This document shows positions 49,101 to 59,503 of a stretch of DNA of 64,000 bases, piece after piece. The stretch spans positions 4,315,001 through 4,379,000 of the forward strand of contig BRXU01000003.1 in assembly GCA_030267565.1 (NCBI GenBank). Direction: 5' to 3'. The translations under genes and the position numbers were made by a program. A model generated the notes under the pieces. It made no database searches. It was not told the origin of the DNA and was given only the letters and a program-made list of their open reading frames with translations. This DNA comes from Pleodorina starrii (Eukaryota > Chlorophyta > Chlorophyceae > Chlamydomonadales > Volvocaceae). The number at the start of each line of letters is the position of its first letter. Position 1 is the first letter of the stretch.

Positions 49101-50238
49101 GCCGCCAGTCTGCGGTGCACACGCCCGACCGCAAGGCCCGCGGCACGGGCGCCGGCTCGCGCGCCGGCTCGCCGCCTGTGCCGCCCCACTCCTCCGGGGA
49201 GCTGGGCGCCGTCAAGCCGTCGTCGCCGTCGCTGCACGCGGGCAGTGACCCGTCGGAGGCCATCCCCGAGGGCGCCGCCGACGAGCTGGGCGACCCGGAA
49301 CTCACTTCCCCCATGGGCGTGGAGGGCAACACCATTGACGACGAGCACTTTTTCCCGGAGCTGCCCGATCTGCTCAACTCGGTCACGGACCGGCTCAACC
49401 GCGTGCTTGTCCTGGGGGCGGAGCTCGACGCGGCAGACCCTGCCGCGGACGAGGAGGGCCTGCTGGTGCCCGCCGCGATACCGCCCGTGGCGCCCGCGGA
49501 GGGCGAGGCGCCGGCTTCGCCGTCGCGCACGGGCGCGGAGGGGCTGAGCGAGAGCGAGCGGACGCTGGTCAAGGGCATGAACCGACGCACCTGGACGGGC
49601 GCGCCGCTGCTGGATGCGATCGCGGCCAACCCCACGGAGGCTGCGCCGCCCGCCAACATCAAGCGCAAGAAGGGCAAGAAGAAGGAGCAGCAGGTGCAGC
49701 CCGACCTCAATCGCATCCTGGGCTACACGGGGAGCGACGTGGAGGAGGAGGAGGAGGTGAGCTGGGCTGGGCTGGGCTGGGATGCAGCGGAGGGGCCAGG
49801 GAGCTCGCGGGCTCGGGGGCTCGGGCAGGGCCGTGGGGGCGCAGGGCCGGATGGGCGGTGCGTTGGTCTCACCATGGCTACCTGCGCACCGGAGGGGCTG
49901 GTGCTGGGGATGGAGAAGGCGTTGTGGGGACAGCGGGAGAGAGGGAGGGACGTCACCTGTGGGATGGGGAGGAGCTGCACGGGAGGTGGTGGTCCTGGTC
50001 GTGGATTGCTGGTGTCTGGGCTGCGCTTGTCTCACGCCGGGCCTCTCTCGCCCGCCGCCTGTCCCCTCCCCGCCCTGCCCTCTCCCTTGTTTCCGCGGCG
50101 GCGCAGTCGGAGAGCGAGGAGGAGACGGAGGAGGAGGCCAACAAGGACGACTCCGTGGTGGACAGGGACTACATCAAGCTGCGTGCGCTCAAGATGAGCC
50201 AGCGGCTAGCCAACCAGCAGCGGGCCATCAAGGTGTAA
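46122..50238 (+). CDS. ODA3: Outer dynein arm docking complex coiled-coil protein, DC1/ODA3-like
   Basis: Axonemal docking factor that seats outer dynein arms on doublet microtubules. Exons: 46122-46181, 46286-46547, 46663-46951, 47265-47472, 47790-48033, 48660-49756, 50107-50238 (stop TAA); 763 residues. It is long charged coiled coil from about residue 75 to 345 ([38 protein letters not shown]). The segment [18 protein letters not shown] resembles the conserved RIK..TG..D..E signature of the CCDC114/CCDC63/CCDC151/ODA family. An Arg-Gly-rich linker (about 475-545), a Lys-rich stretch ([11 protein letters not shown]) and acidic [15 protein letters not shown] runs precede the end [10 protein letters not shown]. 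Length and head-to-head position with IFT172 fit Chlamydomonas DC1 (ODA3, 749 residues as recalled). ODA10/CCDC151 or another docking paralogue is the main alternative. Confidence -1.
47229..47258 (+). repeat. Dispersed repeat copy (subfamily A)
   Basis: CTCACTCCGCTGCGGAATTC then TCTTTATACC, ending 6 bp before the splice acceptor at 47264 of the DC1/ODA3-like gene. As in CFAP47, the element forms the 3' end of an intron. Confidence -1.
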
Positions 50239-50630
50239 GGAGGAGGAGGAGGAGGGGGCGGAGGAGGAGGAGGAGGAAGGCCAGGAGAAGGGGGCCGCGC
50301 GCTCGTGGGGAGGGTTCACGGGGGGGCATAAAGGGTTGCTTTGGCTCGGGCTGGGCCGCGGCCGAAAGGTGAGACGCCGCTGCAGTCTGGCAGAGAAATG
50401 GTGGCATGGTGGCGTTGCGTTGCGATGACCAGCGCGGCGCGAAGGGGCGGTGCGGGAGCGAGGCTGGTCGTGACGGGGACGGGGAGAAAGGGGATTGGGG
50501 TTCTCTTCCTGTGAGCTGAGGCGATGCCGTCCTGTTGAACAAAACAGGCGGAGGTCAGGTTTGCGTGGTAGTAGTTGTGGAATGTCTCTGTGGAGAACTG
50601 ACGGGGCGCCGGGAAGGGGCACAACGTGTA

Positions 50631-50635
50631 TGTAA
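50631..50635 (+). terminator. TGTAA polyadenylation signal for the DC1/ODA3-like gene
   Basis: TGTAA, the standard green-algal polyadenylation signal, sits 393 bp after the stop codon, implying a ~400-nt 3' UTR, a usual size for this group. It is the first TGTAA downstream of the stop that I found. Confidence -1.
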
Positions 50636-53620
50636 TGGTGAATGTGGAGGCGGGTTGTTTGGAGGTCCTGTCCTGTCCTGATGGCGTTGGTGGCCACATC
50701 TGTTGGCGAGGAGAGGATGTGAGGGTGTTGGCCGGTGGGGCCGGCTATGCGTTGTCCTCAGGCGCGTGGTCCCGCCCTCCGTCAGGAGAGCCACACAAAG
50801 CAAAGCAAGCGAAAAGGTGTTTGGCGCAGCCGGGCGCCGTCTGCTGCGCCTTGTCTCGGGGCCTTGCCTGACCCTCCAGGTGTACCGTATTAGCGTTTAG
50901 CCGTTCGCAGGAGACCGTAGCCAGCGGGGCAGCGGCTCCGTTCTGTTGGGAGCTAGGTGTGTCGTGGCATCACGTGGCATCACTCTACGTCCACTATCTT
51001 GTTTGAGAGGCGGTCCAGTCCCGGGCACTCCGTGCGATCCGCCTTTGCTGGTGGCCCCAATGGCTTCCGGGCAGTCCGCCTGCCTGTCAATTAGCAGCAG
51101 CGCTGCCGATGCCGCGGTCGGGCGGGGCGCTCCTGAAGGTGTCTGTGTTACGCTGCAACATGGTTAGGATAAAACAAATCCATTTTGACAGTAGTGGTGT
51201 CGGCAGCTCGCGCACAGGGGCGCGGCTGTTGATTCGCCCTGCTACGGCCCCCAAACAAAAGTCAGTCCTTCGTGACGGTCCGAACGGGGCCCAGCGACCG
51301 CGAAGAGGTGGCGGTGCCAAGTGGCTGCTGTGGAAGGGGGAGCTTGAGAACACATTCCCGCGCAAGCGCCTGCGCGGAGGTTTTTGCTGCTGCGTGTCGA
51401 TATCGGTGGGTTGGATCGGAATGTACCTGCCTGCCCGTGTGTGTGGCACTCATCCTTCCTGTGGCCTGCTGAGGAGGGAGGGATGCTGCCCACACTATTG
51501 CTGTGACGCGTGTGGACCGTAGTCGGGCTCCGCGGGCTGTCGGGGGGAATGGCCCAGGCGGCATTGCCTTTTTTAACCAAATCGTTGTCGGTTCATAATA
51601 CATCTGCGGCATACCGGCATTGCAGGACTGGCGCGGGGCCCTCAAACGGGGCATGTGCGCCGTCAGAGAGCTTTCGGACGGCTCCAGGGGGGTACCGGCA
51701 AGTTCATTTAAACGATGTCCTCGACCGCCAATCTCCGCAGGGTCCCGGTCCATCTGGGTTGCGGCCCCAGATACAACTCGGGGGTGGTATAAAGAAAATT
51801 TCGCAGCGGAGAAGGAGACGGCGTTAGCGAACGGACCCAGAACCCAGCCCCCGGGTGGGGGGCCGGGCTCCTTCACGTCCGCAACGCTGGTGCTCATTTA
51901 ACGGTGTTTCGCTCGCCTCCGCTACGTCACCGCCACCGCCACCTCGGCAGATGTACGAAGCATGGCGTCACGGGGACGCGACAGCCCGGAGAGGTAGCTG
52001 CCGCGTCAAATGCAATCTCCACGAACGACCCAACAGACCGCACCTTTTTGCATCTGTCATGCCGGATTACCGGCATCAAAGCGCGGCGTACCAAACCGAG
52101 ACGTTGGTAAGGGGACCGAGGGAACAGACGAAGGAAAGAAGGGCAAGGTAGGCAGGAGGAAGACCACACTGCAACTCCGAAGCTGAACGTGACGCAAGGC
52201 TCCTGGGGCCTGAGGCCGAACTGCCATCGAAGACGCCATCAACCGGCTGGCCACTCGCTGCTCCGTGGCGGCACATGATCCTGGCCAGCAATGGGCCAGA
52301 CACGGGCCAGTGGCCTCGACTTGGTACTCAGCTCCGTTACAGGCACGGCTCGTTCCAAAGAGCACTTGGCTCCCGGTCCGCCCGCCCGCCAGCTAGGCGC
52401 GCACGAACCCCGTCGCGCTCGTTTCCGCTGTGCCCCACCGAAAAGTCACCGCGTTGATGACTGCCTCGCCGCGCGCAGCGGGAGCCGGGGCACCTCCCGC
52501 GTTCTGTCTGGATGGCCCGGAAAAGATCGGCGGCCGGTTTCGTTCCGGCTGGGACACCGCGCGGACTCGCGCGCGCGTCTGGTCGCCAGGCGCCTTAGGG
52601 ATGTGTGTTACCTGCCACACTGTAGGCGGCGTTGAGGGGCGCCGTGGCTGGCTGGCATTCTTGTCCGCCGTCTGCCGACTCTAAAACGTATGGGCCACTG
52701 GAAGCCGCCATGTGTCCCTGAAGGCGACTGTGTAAACGGCCAGCGCGCCTGGCCCGGGCGAGGCAGCCACGCGAGCCAAATTGCATCAGCGTCGCACGCA
52801 ATGCTGAAAACGCAGCATGGCCCATGCTGCATGGGCACACTGCGTTGAATTATGTTGTCATTGTGTTGCTTTGGCTATGTCGGCTGAAGAACCGTCGGAT
52901 GGCGGGTCGCCGTGCGCCTCAGGAGAGACCATCTCGGGCTACAAACACAAACACATAATACGCGCCGAGCCGTCAGAACAGTGGCGCGAGACGCACGCCG
53001 GGACAACGGACCCGTACGACACTCGACCGCCATCGCAACTCAAATAGCCTCTGCCAGTGGATCCGACACAACCACTAGTAAGTCAGCACCACACATCGCC
53101 GTGTCCATTCCTAACCCCAACACAAAAACGCGGTGCCCCATATTATCAACAGGACACCAAATGCAATGCATATAGCCCCCATGGGCATAGAGCACCCATC
53201 GTACATGCGGCACGCCGCCGCCGTCGCTTGTGCGGCCTCGTCAATACTTGCTCCTGCATACTCCTGCACCTCATGCCAAATAGAGGTATTGGTATTGAGT
53301 GTCATGTTGTGGAAAAACGTCTATGGGGGGCATGGCAGGCCGAAAACACATCAACACCGCTTCGGCAAGCCATTCGGTCTGTCCGTCGTATTGGCGAGGT
53401 GAGGCAGGGCGAGGCGCCAAACCCTGCGCACCCGCGAGCTTGCCTGAATGGCCAGGCACACACACACCCGGGTGTCCGCCCGCCTCGACTGAAACGAAGT
53501 CCCACGGAGAGGCGCCCACATGCCGCCACCAAGCATGCTGCGCAGGCTGTGTGCGAAACGAGTGTAGGGTGTACCCAAAACCAATATGACACAACCAAGT
53601 CCCTATCATACCATATCATC
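50636..53620. other. Gene-poor region between docking-complex gene and uncharacterised pair
   Basis: About 3 kb with no supported gene. It contains a full-length dispersed repeat copy (51783-51838). On the reverse strand at 53305-53111 a 64-codon ORF ends in a hydrophobic run (GAICIAFGVLLIIWGTAFL) that could be a membrane segment, but nothing else supports it. The composition from 52850 on is less GC-biased than the flanking genes. Confidence -1.
51783..51838 (-). repeat. Dispersed repeat, full-length intergenic copy
   Basis: On the reverse strand it reads GGGTCCGTTCGCTAACGCC, GTCTCCTTCTCCGCTGCG, AAATTTTCTTTATACC. The first 42 bases equal the copy at 15496-15537. It is the only full-length copy found outside an intron. 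Confidence -1.
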
Positions 53621-56600
53621 CTATGAACATATATGACACGAACACATGCTTAAAAACACGCATGCGCGGCCGCCAAGACAACCTCCAAAGCACATGCTAT
53701 CGATCCGCCAGTTGGAATCCCCAGCTCTATAAGCCCGCCGCTCCGTGTACCGGTATGCATATTCCTGACTAACATCAGCTATGTGTAAGGTACAGGTCCG
53801 GATGCCGCCCACCCCACCTCAAACAACACAACACCGCAGCGCCATCCCTCCCAGAACCCGCGGCCAAGTCAAGCCGCCACCCCCGCAAATGCCGCACGCG
53901 ACCTCCCCCGAGCCCGGCCCCGCGACCTCTCCCGCGCCGCTCCTGCCCCCACCTCCCTTGCCCTCTCCCCCGCCGCTCCTCCCGCCGCTCCTGCCCCCAC
54001 CTTCCCTCCTCCCGCCTCCACCACCTCTCCTCCTCCCACCGCCCCTCCCCCCACCTTCACTCCTCTCGCCTCCACCACCTCTCCTCCTCCCACCGCCCCT
54101 CGCCCCACCTTCACTCCTCCCGCCTCCACCACCTTCCCACCCCCCGCCTCCACCACCTTCCCTCCTCCCGCCTCCACCACCTCTCCTCCTCCCACCGCCC
54201 CTCCCCCCACCTTCACCCCTCCCGCCTCCACCACCTTCCCTCCTCGCGCCCCCAGCCTGCTGCTCCACCCCCGCACCGCGCTCACGTGCGCCAGCGTGTC
54301 ACCCGGGCCCCAACCCACGTGCGCCAGCCCTGCCGCGCCCCAGCGCCGCAGCAGCAGCCAGTGACAGAAGCTGGGCGGGTGGTACGCCTCGCGGTCGCGG
54401 CCGGTGCGCAGCAGCGCCGCGCTCGTCAGGTGCGCCGCCACTCCCGCCCGTGTGGGGTCCGCCAGGAAGTCCACCAGATCCCACACGTGGCGCGCATCGA
54501 ACCGCACGCGCCCCTCACACACCAGCCGCAGCGGGTGCAGCGTCCGGGCCGGGTCGTGGCTGTAGCCCGGGCCCACCACAACCTCATAGCTCCTCCAGCC
54601 GCCGGCGCCCCGCCGCTTCGCAGCGCACAGCTCGAAGCCCAGCCCCGCGCCCGCGTCAATGGTCATCAGCGGCGCCGCCGGCCGGCTAGAGCACGGCAGG
54701 CGGCCCCAAGCTTCCCAAGTAGGCTCGTCCATAGGGCCCAGCCCCAGGTCCGGCAGCTCGTACACCTCCGCCGCGCCGTACGGCTCAGGTTGCCGTACGC
54801 AGATCAGGATGGGCGTGCCGGACAGGCTCAGCAGCGCGCGGCTCCGAGGATCGTCGGTGTCGCCGGCGGCGGCAGCGGCGGCATCGTCTGCGTCGTCGCC
54901 GCCGCAGATGTGGTGCCAGAACGCCGCCTTCTCCTCCGCCGTCCAGGGCTCCTCGAGGTCGCGTGCCGGCGGCAGCGCCGCTGCTGCTGCCGCCGCAGCG
55001 CCGCCGCCGCCACTGCTCCGGCGGAACCGCGAGTTGGAGCCCCCGGGCGCCGCCGCCGTCGCGCGCAGCTGGTCCCAGACGCTCAGACCGCTGCCGGGAG
55101 GCATCCGGCCCAACGCCGCACCCTGCGCCAGCTCAAATTCGCTGTAGAGGGAGAGGAGCTTGGGCCGCCGCCCGCCGGTGCCGGTGCCGCCGCCGCCGCC
55201 GCCCGCCGGGTCGTCAGCACGAGTTGACCTCGCCGGGCTCGGGCTCGGGCTGGGGCTGTTGCGGCGCCTGGCCCGCACGGGTGGCGTTGGGGGTGCCCCG
55301 GGTTCGGCGGCGCCAGCGGCTGGTCTGCAGCCCTGCTCACCCCTGCCTCCCTCCCCGCTGACTGACTCGTAGCCATTCTGCTGCTCATTCTGCTGCTGCA
55401 GTTGCTGTGGGCTGTGTTGACGCTCCTGCTGCCCTTGCAGGCCGTGGTGGCCCTCCGCTGAGCTGTGACCCATATCACCAGTGGCCTGCACACCAGCGAC
55501 TGCCGCTGCCGCGGCGGCGGCGGCGGCAGCAGCAGCGGCAGTGGCGCCCTCGTCGCCGTTTTCGGCGGCCGTCGCTTTGCGCCTCCTGGGGCCACCTCGC
55601 CTCGCCTTGGGCTTTGACGCCGCCGCCGCCGCCTCCTGCTCCGCCAGCAGCTCGTCGTACTGGTGTAGAAACTCCTCGAAGCCCAGCCGCCGCCGAGACG
55701 ACCGACGCTGCCCCTGCTGCTGCTGCCGTCCCTGAGGCCCTTGGGGCTGCAGCACCTCTTGCTGCTGCTGCTGCTGCGGCGGCGGCGGCGGCAGCGGCGG
55801 CTGGCCATGCCCCTGGTCCGGCTGATACTGATGATACAGCTGCCCCAGCCCCTCCTGCCCCCGCTGCTGCCAGACCGTTTGGTAGCCAAGTCGCCCCTCG
55901 TCGCTCCTCGTGCTCCCAGGCCCACCTTCGTCTTGCTCGCCCCAGAAGGAGACACCGCCGGACGGGGGCGCGGGCGCGCCCGGAAGGAGGCGCTTCGGCT
56001 GCCATGCAGAGGACTGCAGAGCCACGAGCCGCTCGTCACCCCAGTCATCGCCGCAAACGGCCCACTCCGCATCCGCAGCATCCGCGGCCGCCGCCCAGTC
56101 CCATCGGCCCCCTTGCAAGGAGGGAGGATACAGTATCCCGCCGTGGTGCGCCGGCGCAGCCGCCGCCATGGCGGCGTCATCAGCGGCGGCGGCGGCGGCG
56201 GCGCCTTCACCCTGGATTGGCGGCGGCGCAGCCGCCGGCGCGGCGTCGGGGGCGCAGATCGGCAGCTGCAGCGAGGGCCGGCGGGGAAAGGCGATGGGCG
56301 CAGCGATGTCACGCGGTGTGCTGCCGCTAGTGGATGGCCTCGCGCGCAGTTGCTGGCTGTCGGAGAGGGTGTCCCCGGGCGGCCAGGCAAGCGCGGCCGC
56401 CGCCTGCGTGTTGGCGAGGCCACGGGCGGCCCCGGGAGTCTTGGGCGGCACCAGCGCGGGCGTTGCATGCCGGCGCCAGCTGTTCGCGGCATCACGTGGG
56501 TCCGGAAAGGCTGAGGGCAGGCTGTGTGCGTCCTTGAGGAGACGAACACCTTGGTCCACTGCGCCATGCGCGGGACGGTTAAATGCCGGAAGAGCGTCGC

Positions 56601-57138
56601 TGCGCCCGCGACAGCTGGGCAGACCGTTCCGCATAGGGGCACCGGTGTTGCCCGATACACTGCTGCTGGTAACCGTCTTGGCGCCGAGCCGTCCGGCGTC
56701 GGAGCTTGCATGGGCCGCAGACCCCAGAGCCCGGCTTTGGGCTTCGCCCTGCCGTTCGTTACATGTAGCACCACTTGGCCTTGAAGCCCTCATCCGGACA
56801 CTGTTATTTACGTCGGCGCCGGTTGACTTATCATATTCGGAACGACTGTCGCGAGCACCCGGCTGCCTGTCCCCACTATACTGCCTACTTCCACCATATT
56901 GGCGGTGATATGTCGTCAAGTGAGCAGCGCGTAATGGAGCTGGACCTCGACCGCCCGCCGGATTTACTCCAGCGGGAAGCCCCAACAGTTGCCACAACAT
57001 CAACTTGATACCGAGGCAAGGAATGCCATAGCGTTTACGGTTAGCTGTGATTCGACCAAAGGCGGAAAGGGCTTCGCATGAGGCATGAGGCATTACATGT
57101 GTACGAGCCAAAATGGCTGGTAACATGCGTCCCCCCAC
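53621..57138 (-). CDS. Uncharacterised protein with the same C-terminal domain as its divergent neighbour
   Basis: Unrecognised family. A long exon runs 57138-54286 and a short one 53764-53621 (stop TAG), 998 residues if the first ATG is right. The open frame continues past 54286 to a stop at 53869, but a good donor (GTGAGC at 54285) is followed by G-rich sequence typical of introns here, and TTAGTCAG|GAA at 53764 restores a frame resembling the neighbour. Residues 1-730 are low complexity (Ala, Gln, Pro, Gly), with nuclear-like basic clusters (KPKARRGGPRRRK). WTAEEKAAFWHHICGGDD follows, then a folded-looking region about 775-970: ILICVRQPEPYGAAEVYELP, FDARHVWDLVDFLADPT, HWLLLRRWGAAG. An exon this long is unusual among its intron-rich neighbours. 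Start codon and N-terminal introns are uncertain; no function proposed. Confidence -1.
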
Positions 57139-57203
57139 AACGGTTATCCGTCAAGGGGCGCACTTTAAGACAACATAAGCCGTAAAGGCGGAAAGGGCTT
57201 CCA
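57056..57203. repeat. Direct 18-bp repeat at the divergent gene start
   Basis: AAAGGCGGAAAGGGCTTC occurs at about 57058-57075 and again at about 57185-57202, 127 bp apart, spanning the N-terminal codons and upstream region of the reverse-strand gene. It could be a regulatory site pair or a duplication footprint. Confidence -1.
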
Positions 57204-57381
57204 AGACGTTGTCCGTACAGTTCCGGAGCGCTTTCGGCAAAACGCGGTTCAAACCGGGTAGGGAGGAAACGTCGACTCACTACATGGGCAACGTCGAAGT
57301 GTCGCAAGGACTGTAAGGAGGCGACGAGCGCAAGGCCAATAACAACGCTTTCGCAACTAGCTGCCCCACCCGGAAGACGCA
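57139..57381. promoter_or_regulatory. Short intergenic region of the divergent paralogue pair
   Basis: Only about 243 bp lie between the outermost ATGs of the two divergent genes. A TATA-like TATATTA sits at about 57391, just inside the forward ORF, so the forward start codon could lie further downstream or in an unseen exon. Confidence -1.
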
Positions 57382-59503
57382 ATGCAGGCCTATATTACGG
57401 GAGGAGTTTACATCAGTTCAACTTGCATAATTTCTAGGTTTCGAGGTTTCTCATTCGGGGGACTCAGCAAATCAGTCGACAAGTTACCGACCCGTGAGAC
57501 ATGGTTCTGCCTGTACCAACCACAACCGGGCCGAACAGCATACCTCTACGAATACGATGTCCCTATCGATAACCAATCCTACGTCAACCAGGTACAAGGG
57601 GAGCGGGGCCAACCCACTCTTGCGGCGGGCGCGCCGACACGAACCCGAAATTCCCCGGCCCTTACGGTGGCCTCCCTGTACCCCCTCTCGCGCGGCCCAC
57701 ATCCCATATTCCATCCCCTCATTGGCACACATGACCGCCAGGTTGCACCCGAGCTGAAGCAGCGCTTTGGCCGCCCCGCCCGGGAGTGCTACATCCACGC
57801 CGCCCACGGCGAGTCGTTCACCAACTGCGACGTGGCGCAGCCGCCCTGGTACTGCTACCGGTTGCTGCTGGCTGGAGTGCGCGTGGGTCGGCGGCTGGGG
57901 CCTTATGCCGCCGACGACCTGGTGGCGCCCAACCGTGTCACGCTGCCGCTGCAGGGCCGATGGAGGAACAACGTGAGCGGCGGGCAGGGAGGGGCAGGGC
58001 AGGGCGGGGAAAGGGGACGACATGGCAGCGCCGATTGGCATGGCAGTGCATGTTGAGGGAGGATGTGAGGGAGGGAGGGAGGAAGGGGAGGAGGGAGGCG
58101 GGGTCTGGACTGGGCTTGGGCTGGTGCCGGGCTCTGTATGGGGTTGGGCTGGGCGGTACTGGCCTGGTTCCGAAGGGTTCCGAAGTTCCGAAGGGTTTCG
58201 GGCGGAGTGGCAGGCAGGGCCGGGGAAGGGGCTGGAGGCGGGTGCCCGAGGAGTTACGGCTGGGGTTGGATGGGGTGGGTGGGATTTGGGTGGCCGGTTT
58301 TGCTCTCGCTCTCATACCTCAGGAAAGAGGAAAGAGGCCAAAGGGGGCTGGCCGTGGGAAATGAAAATGACACCGCAGCGAAGGGACGGAGTCGGGAGCG
58401 CTGCGCTGCCCGGCTCGGTATGGGCGGTTGGGGCCACGGATCGCCCTGGGCCGACGTGCGCTGCGGCTGACGTGGCAGCCAGCCAGCGGGGTGAGATGAT
58501 GAGGGTTCACGCAGCGCCCGGGACTGCACTACGTGGTGCTCCCTCGTCCTGCTGACGACTGCCTTTGCGTGACGGAAACACGTTCTGTCATTCCAGCGCG
58601 CAATCTCATATCTCAATCTCAGTCTCAATCTCATGGTGCCGCACATCAAGGATCGGCTTCATTTGCCTAGGGTCGGGTCGGGTCGGGCCGGGTCGAGTCC
58701 CTGTCTCCCTGATTGTCCACGTGAAGCCCCGTAGGGTCACACTGCTAGATTTGTACTAAACCACGCCTTTATTTTATGACAGCACCATCATAACTGCCAC
58801 CACCACCACCATCACGAGGCTACGTTTCCCCCCCCCCCGCCCAGAAAGGATAAGCTCCCAGTCGTCTGTCCCACCGTCTGAACTAGGCCTTGCCACGAAA
58901 CTCCAGACCCCCTGAGCACACGCACCGCGACACGCCTCCAATCCACCCACCCTCTTCCCCCTCTCCTCCTCCCCGCGACCCTCCGCCTCACGCTTGTTCA
59001 TCGGGGCCCCTCCCTCCATCCCACAGATTCGTGACGCGCGCGACCTGGTCGAGTTCCTGGCCGCGCCCACCGAGTTTCGCCTGACCTCCCACCTGCACCA
59101 CCTGCTGGCGGCCGCCCACCAGGACGACTGGCGCAGCGGCGCAGCGACAGTGCAACAGCTCCTGGTGCAGCGCTGGGGCCACGAGCCGCTGAGGCGGCAC
59201 GGCCTCACCCCACAGGCAATACGGCAAGCGTACGACCTGTACGGTAAAAGGATGTGGCAGGAGGACGACGGCGGTGGCGATGTCACTGCTGCCGCCGAAG
59301 CCGCGGAGCGGCGGGCTGCACGGCGGCGGCAGCGGCTGGCCGCCGCCTCCGGCAGCGACGCGGCAGCTGAAGCGGAATGCGGGCTCCATGCCGTGGATTG
59401 GGAAGCGGAGGCAGCGGCGGAGCATGTCAGGGGCCCTGATGGTGCCGCCGCAGGGGTGCACGGATCCCCAGGAGGACGCGGTGGCAAGGGGCGAGGGTCA
59501 TGA
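57382..59503 (+). CDS. Uncharacterised protein, short divergent paralogue of the 53621-57138 product
   Basis: Unrecognised. Proposed exons 57382-57591, 57742-57972, 59027-59503 (stop TGA), about 305 residues. The 150-nt intron 57592-57741 is in frame and could be retained. The order of features follows the reverse-strand neighbour: WFCLYQPQPGRTAYLYEYDV against ILICVRQPEPYGAAEVYELP, RFGRPARECYIHAAHGES against WGRLPCSSRPAAPLMTIDAG, DARDLVEFLAAPT against DARHVWDLVDFLADPT, and LLVQRWGHEPLRRHGLTP against LLLRRWGAAGLAHVGWGP. Divergence is high, so an old duplication. The tail after KRMWQEDD is Ala/Arg-rich. It lacks the ~730-residue low-complexity N-terminus of the neighbour; an upstream exon cannot be excluded. 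The 1,054-bp intron 57973-59026 contains a dispersed repeat copy. Confidence -1.
58364..58396 (-). repeat. Dispersed repeat copy, reverse orientation
   Basis: The reverse complement reads CCGTCCCTTCGCTGCGGTGT then CATTTTCATTTCC, a diverged subfamily B copy, in intron 57973-59026 of the uncharacterised forward gene. Confidence -1.

Noticed and set aside
48620..50035. 471-codon reverse ORF opposite the docking-complex gene
   Set aside because: Entirely antisense to the large coiled-coil exon and its intron; no independent motif.
55083..56774. 563-codon reverse ORF in a second frame inside the long uncharacterised gene
   Set aside because: Overlaps the longer frame that contains the shared domain; Arg/Pro/Ser-rich, as expected of a GC-rich shadow frame.
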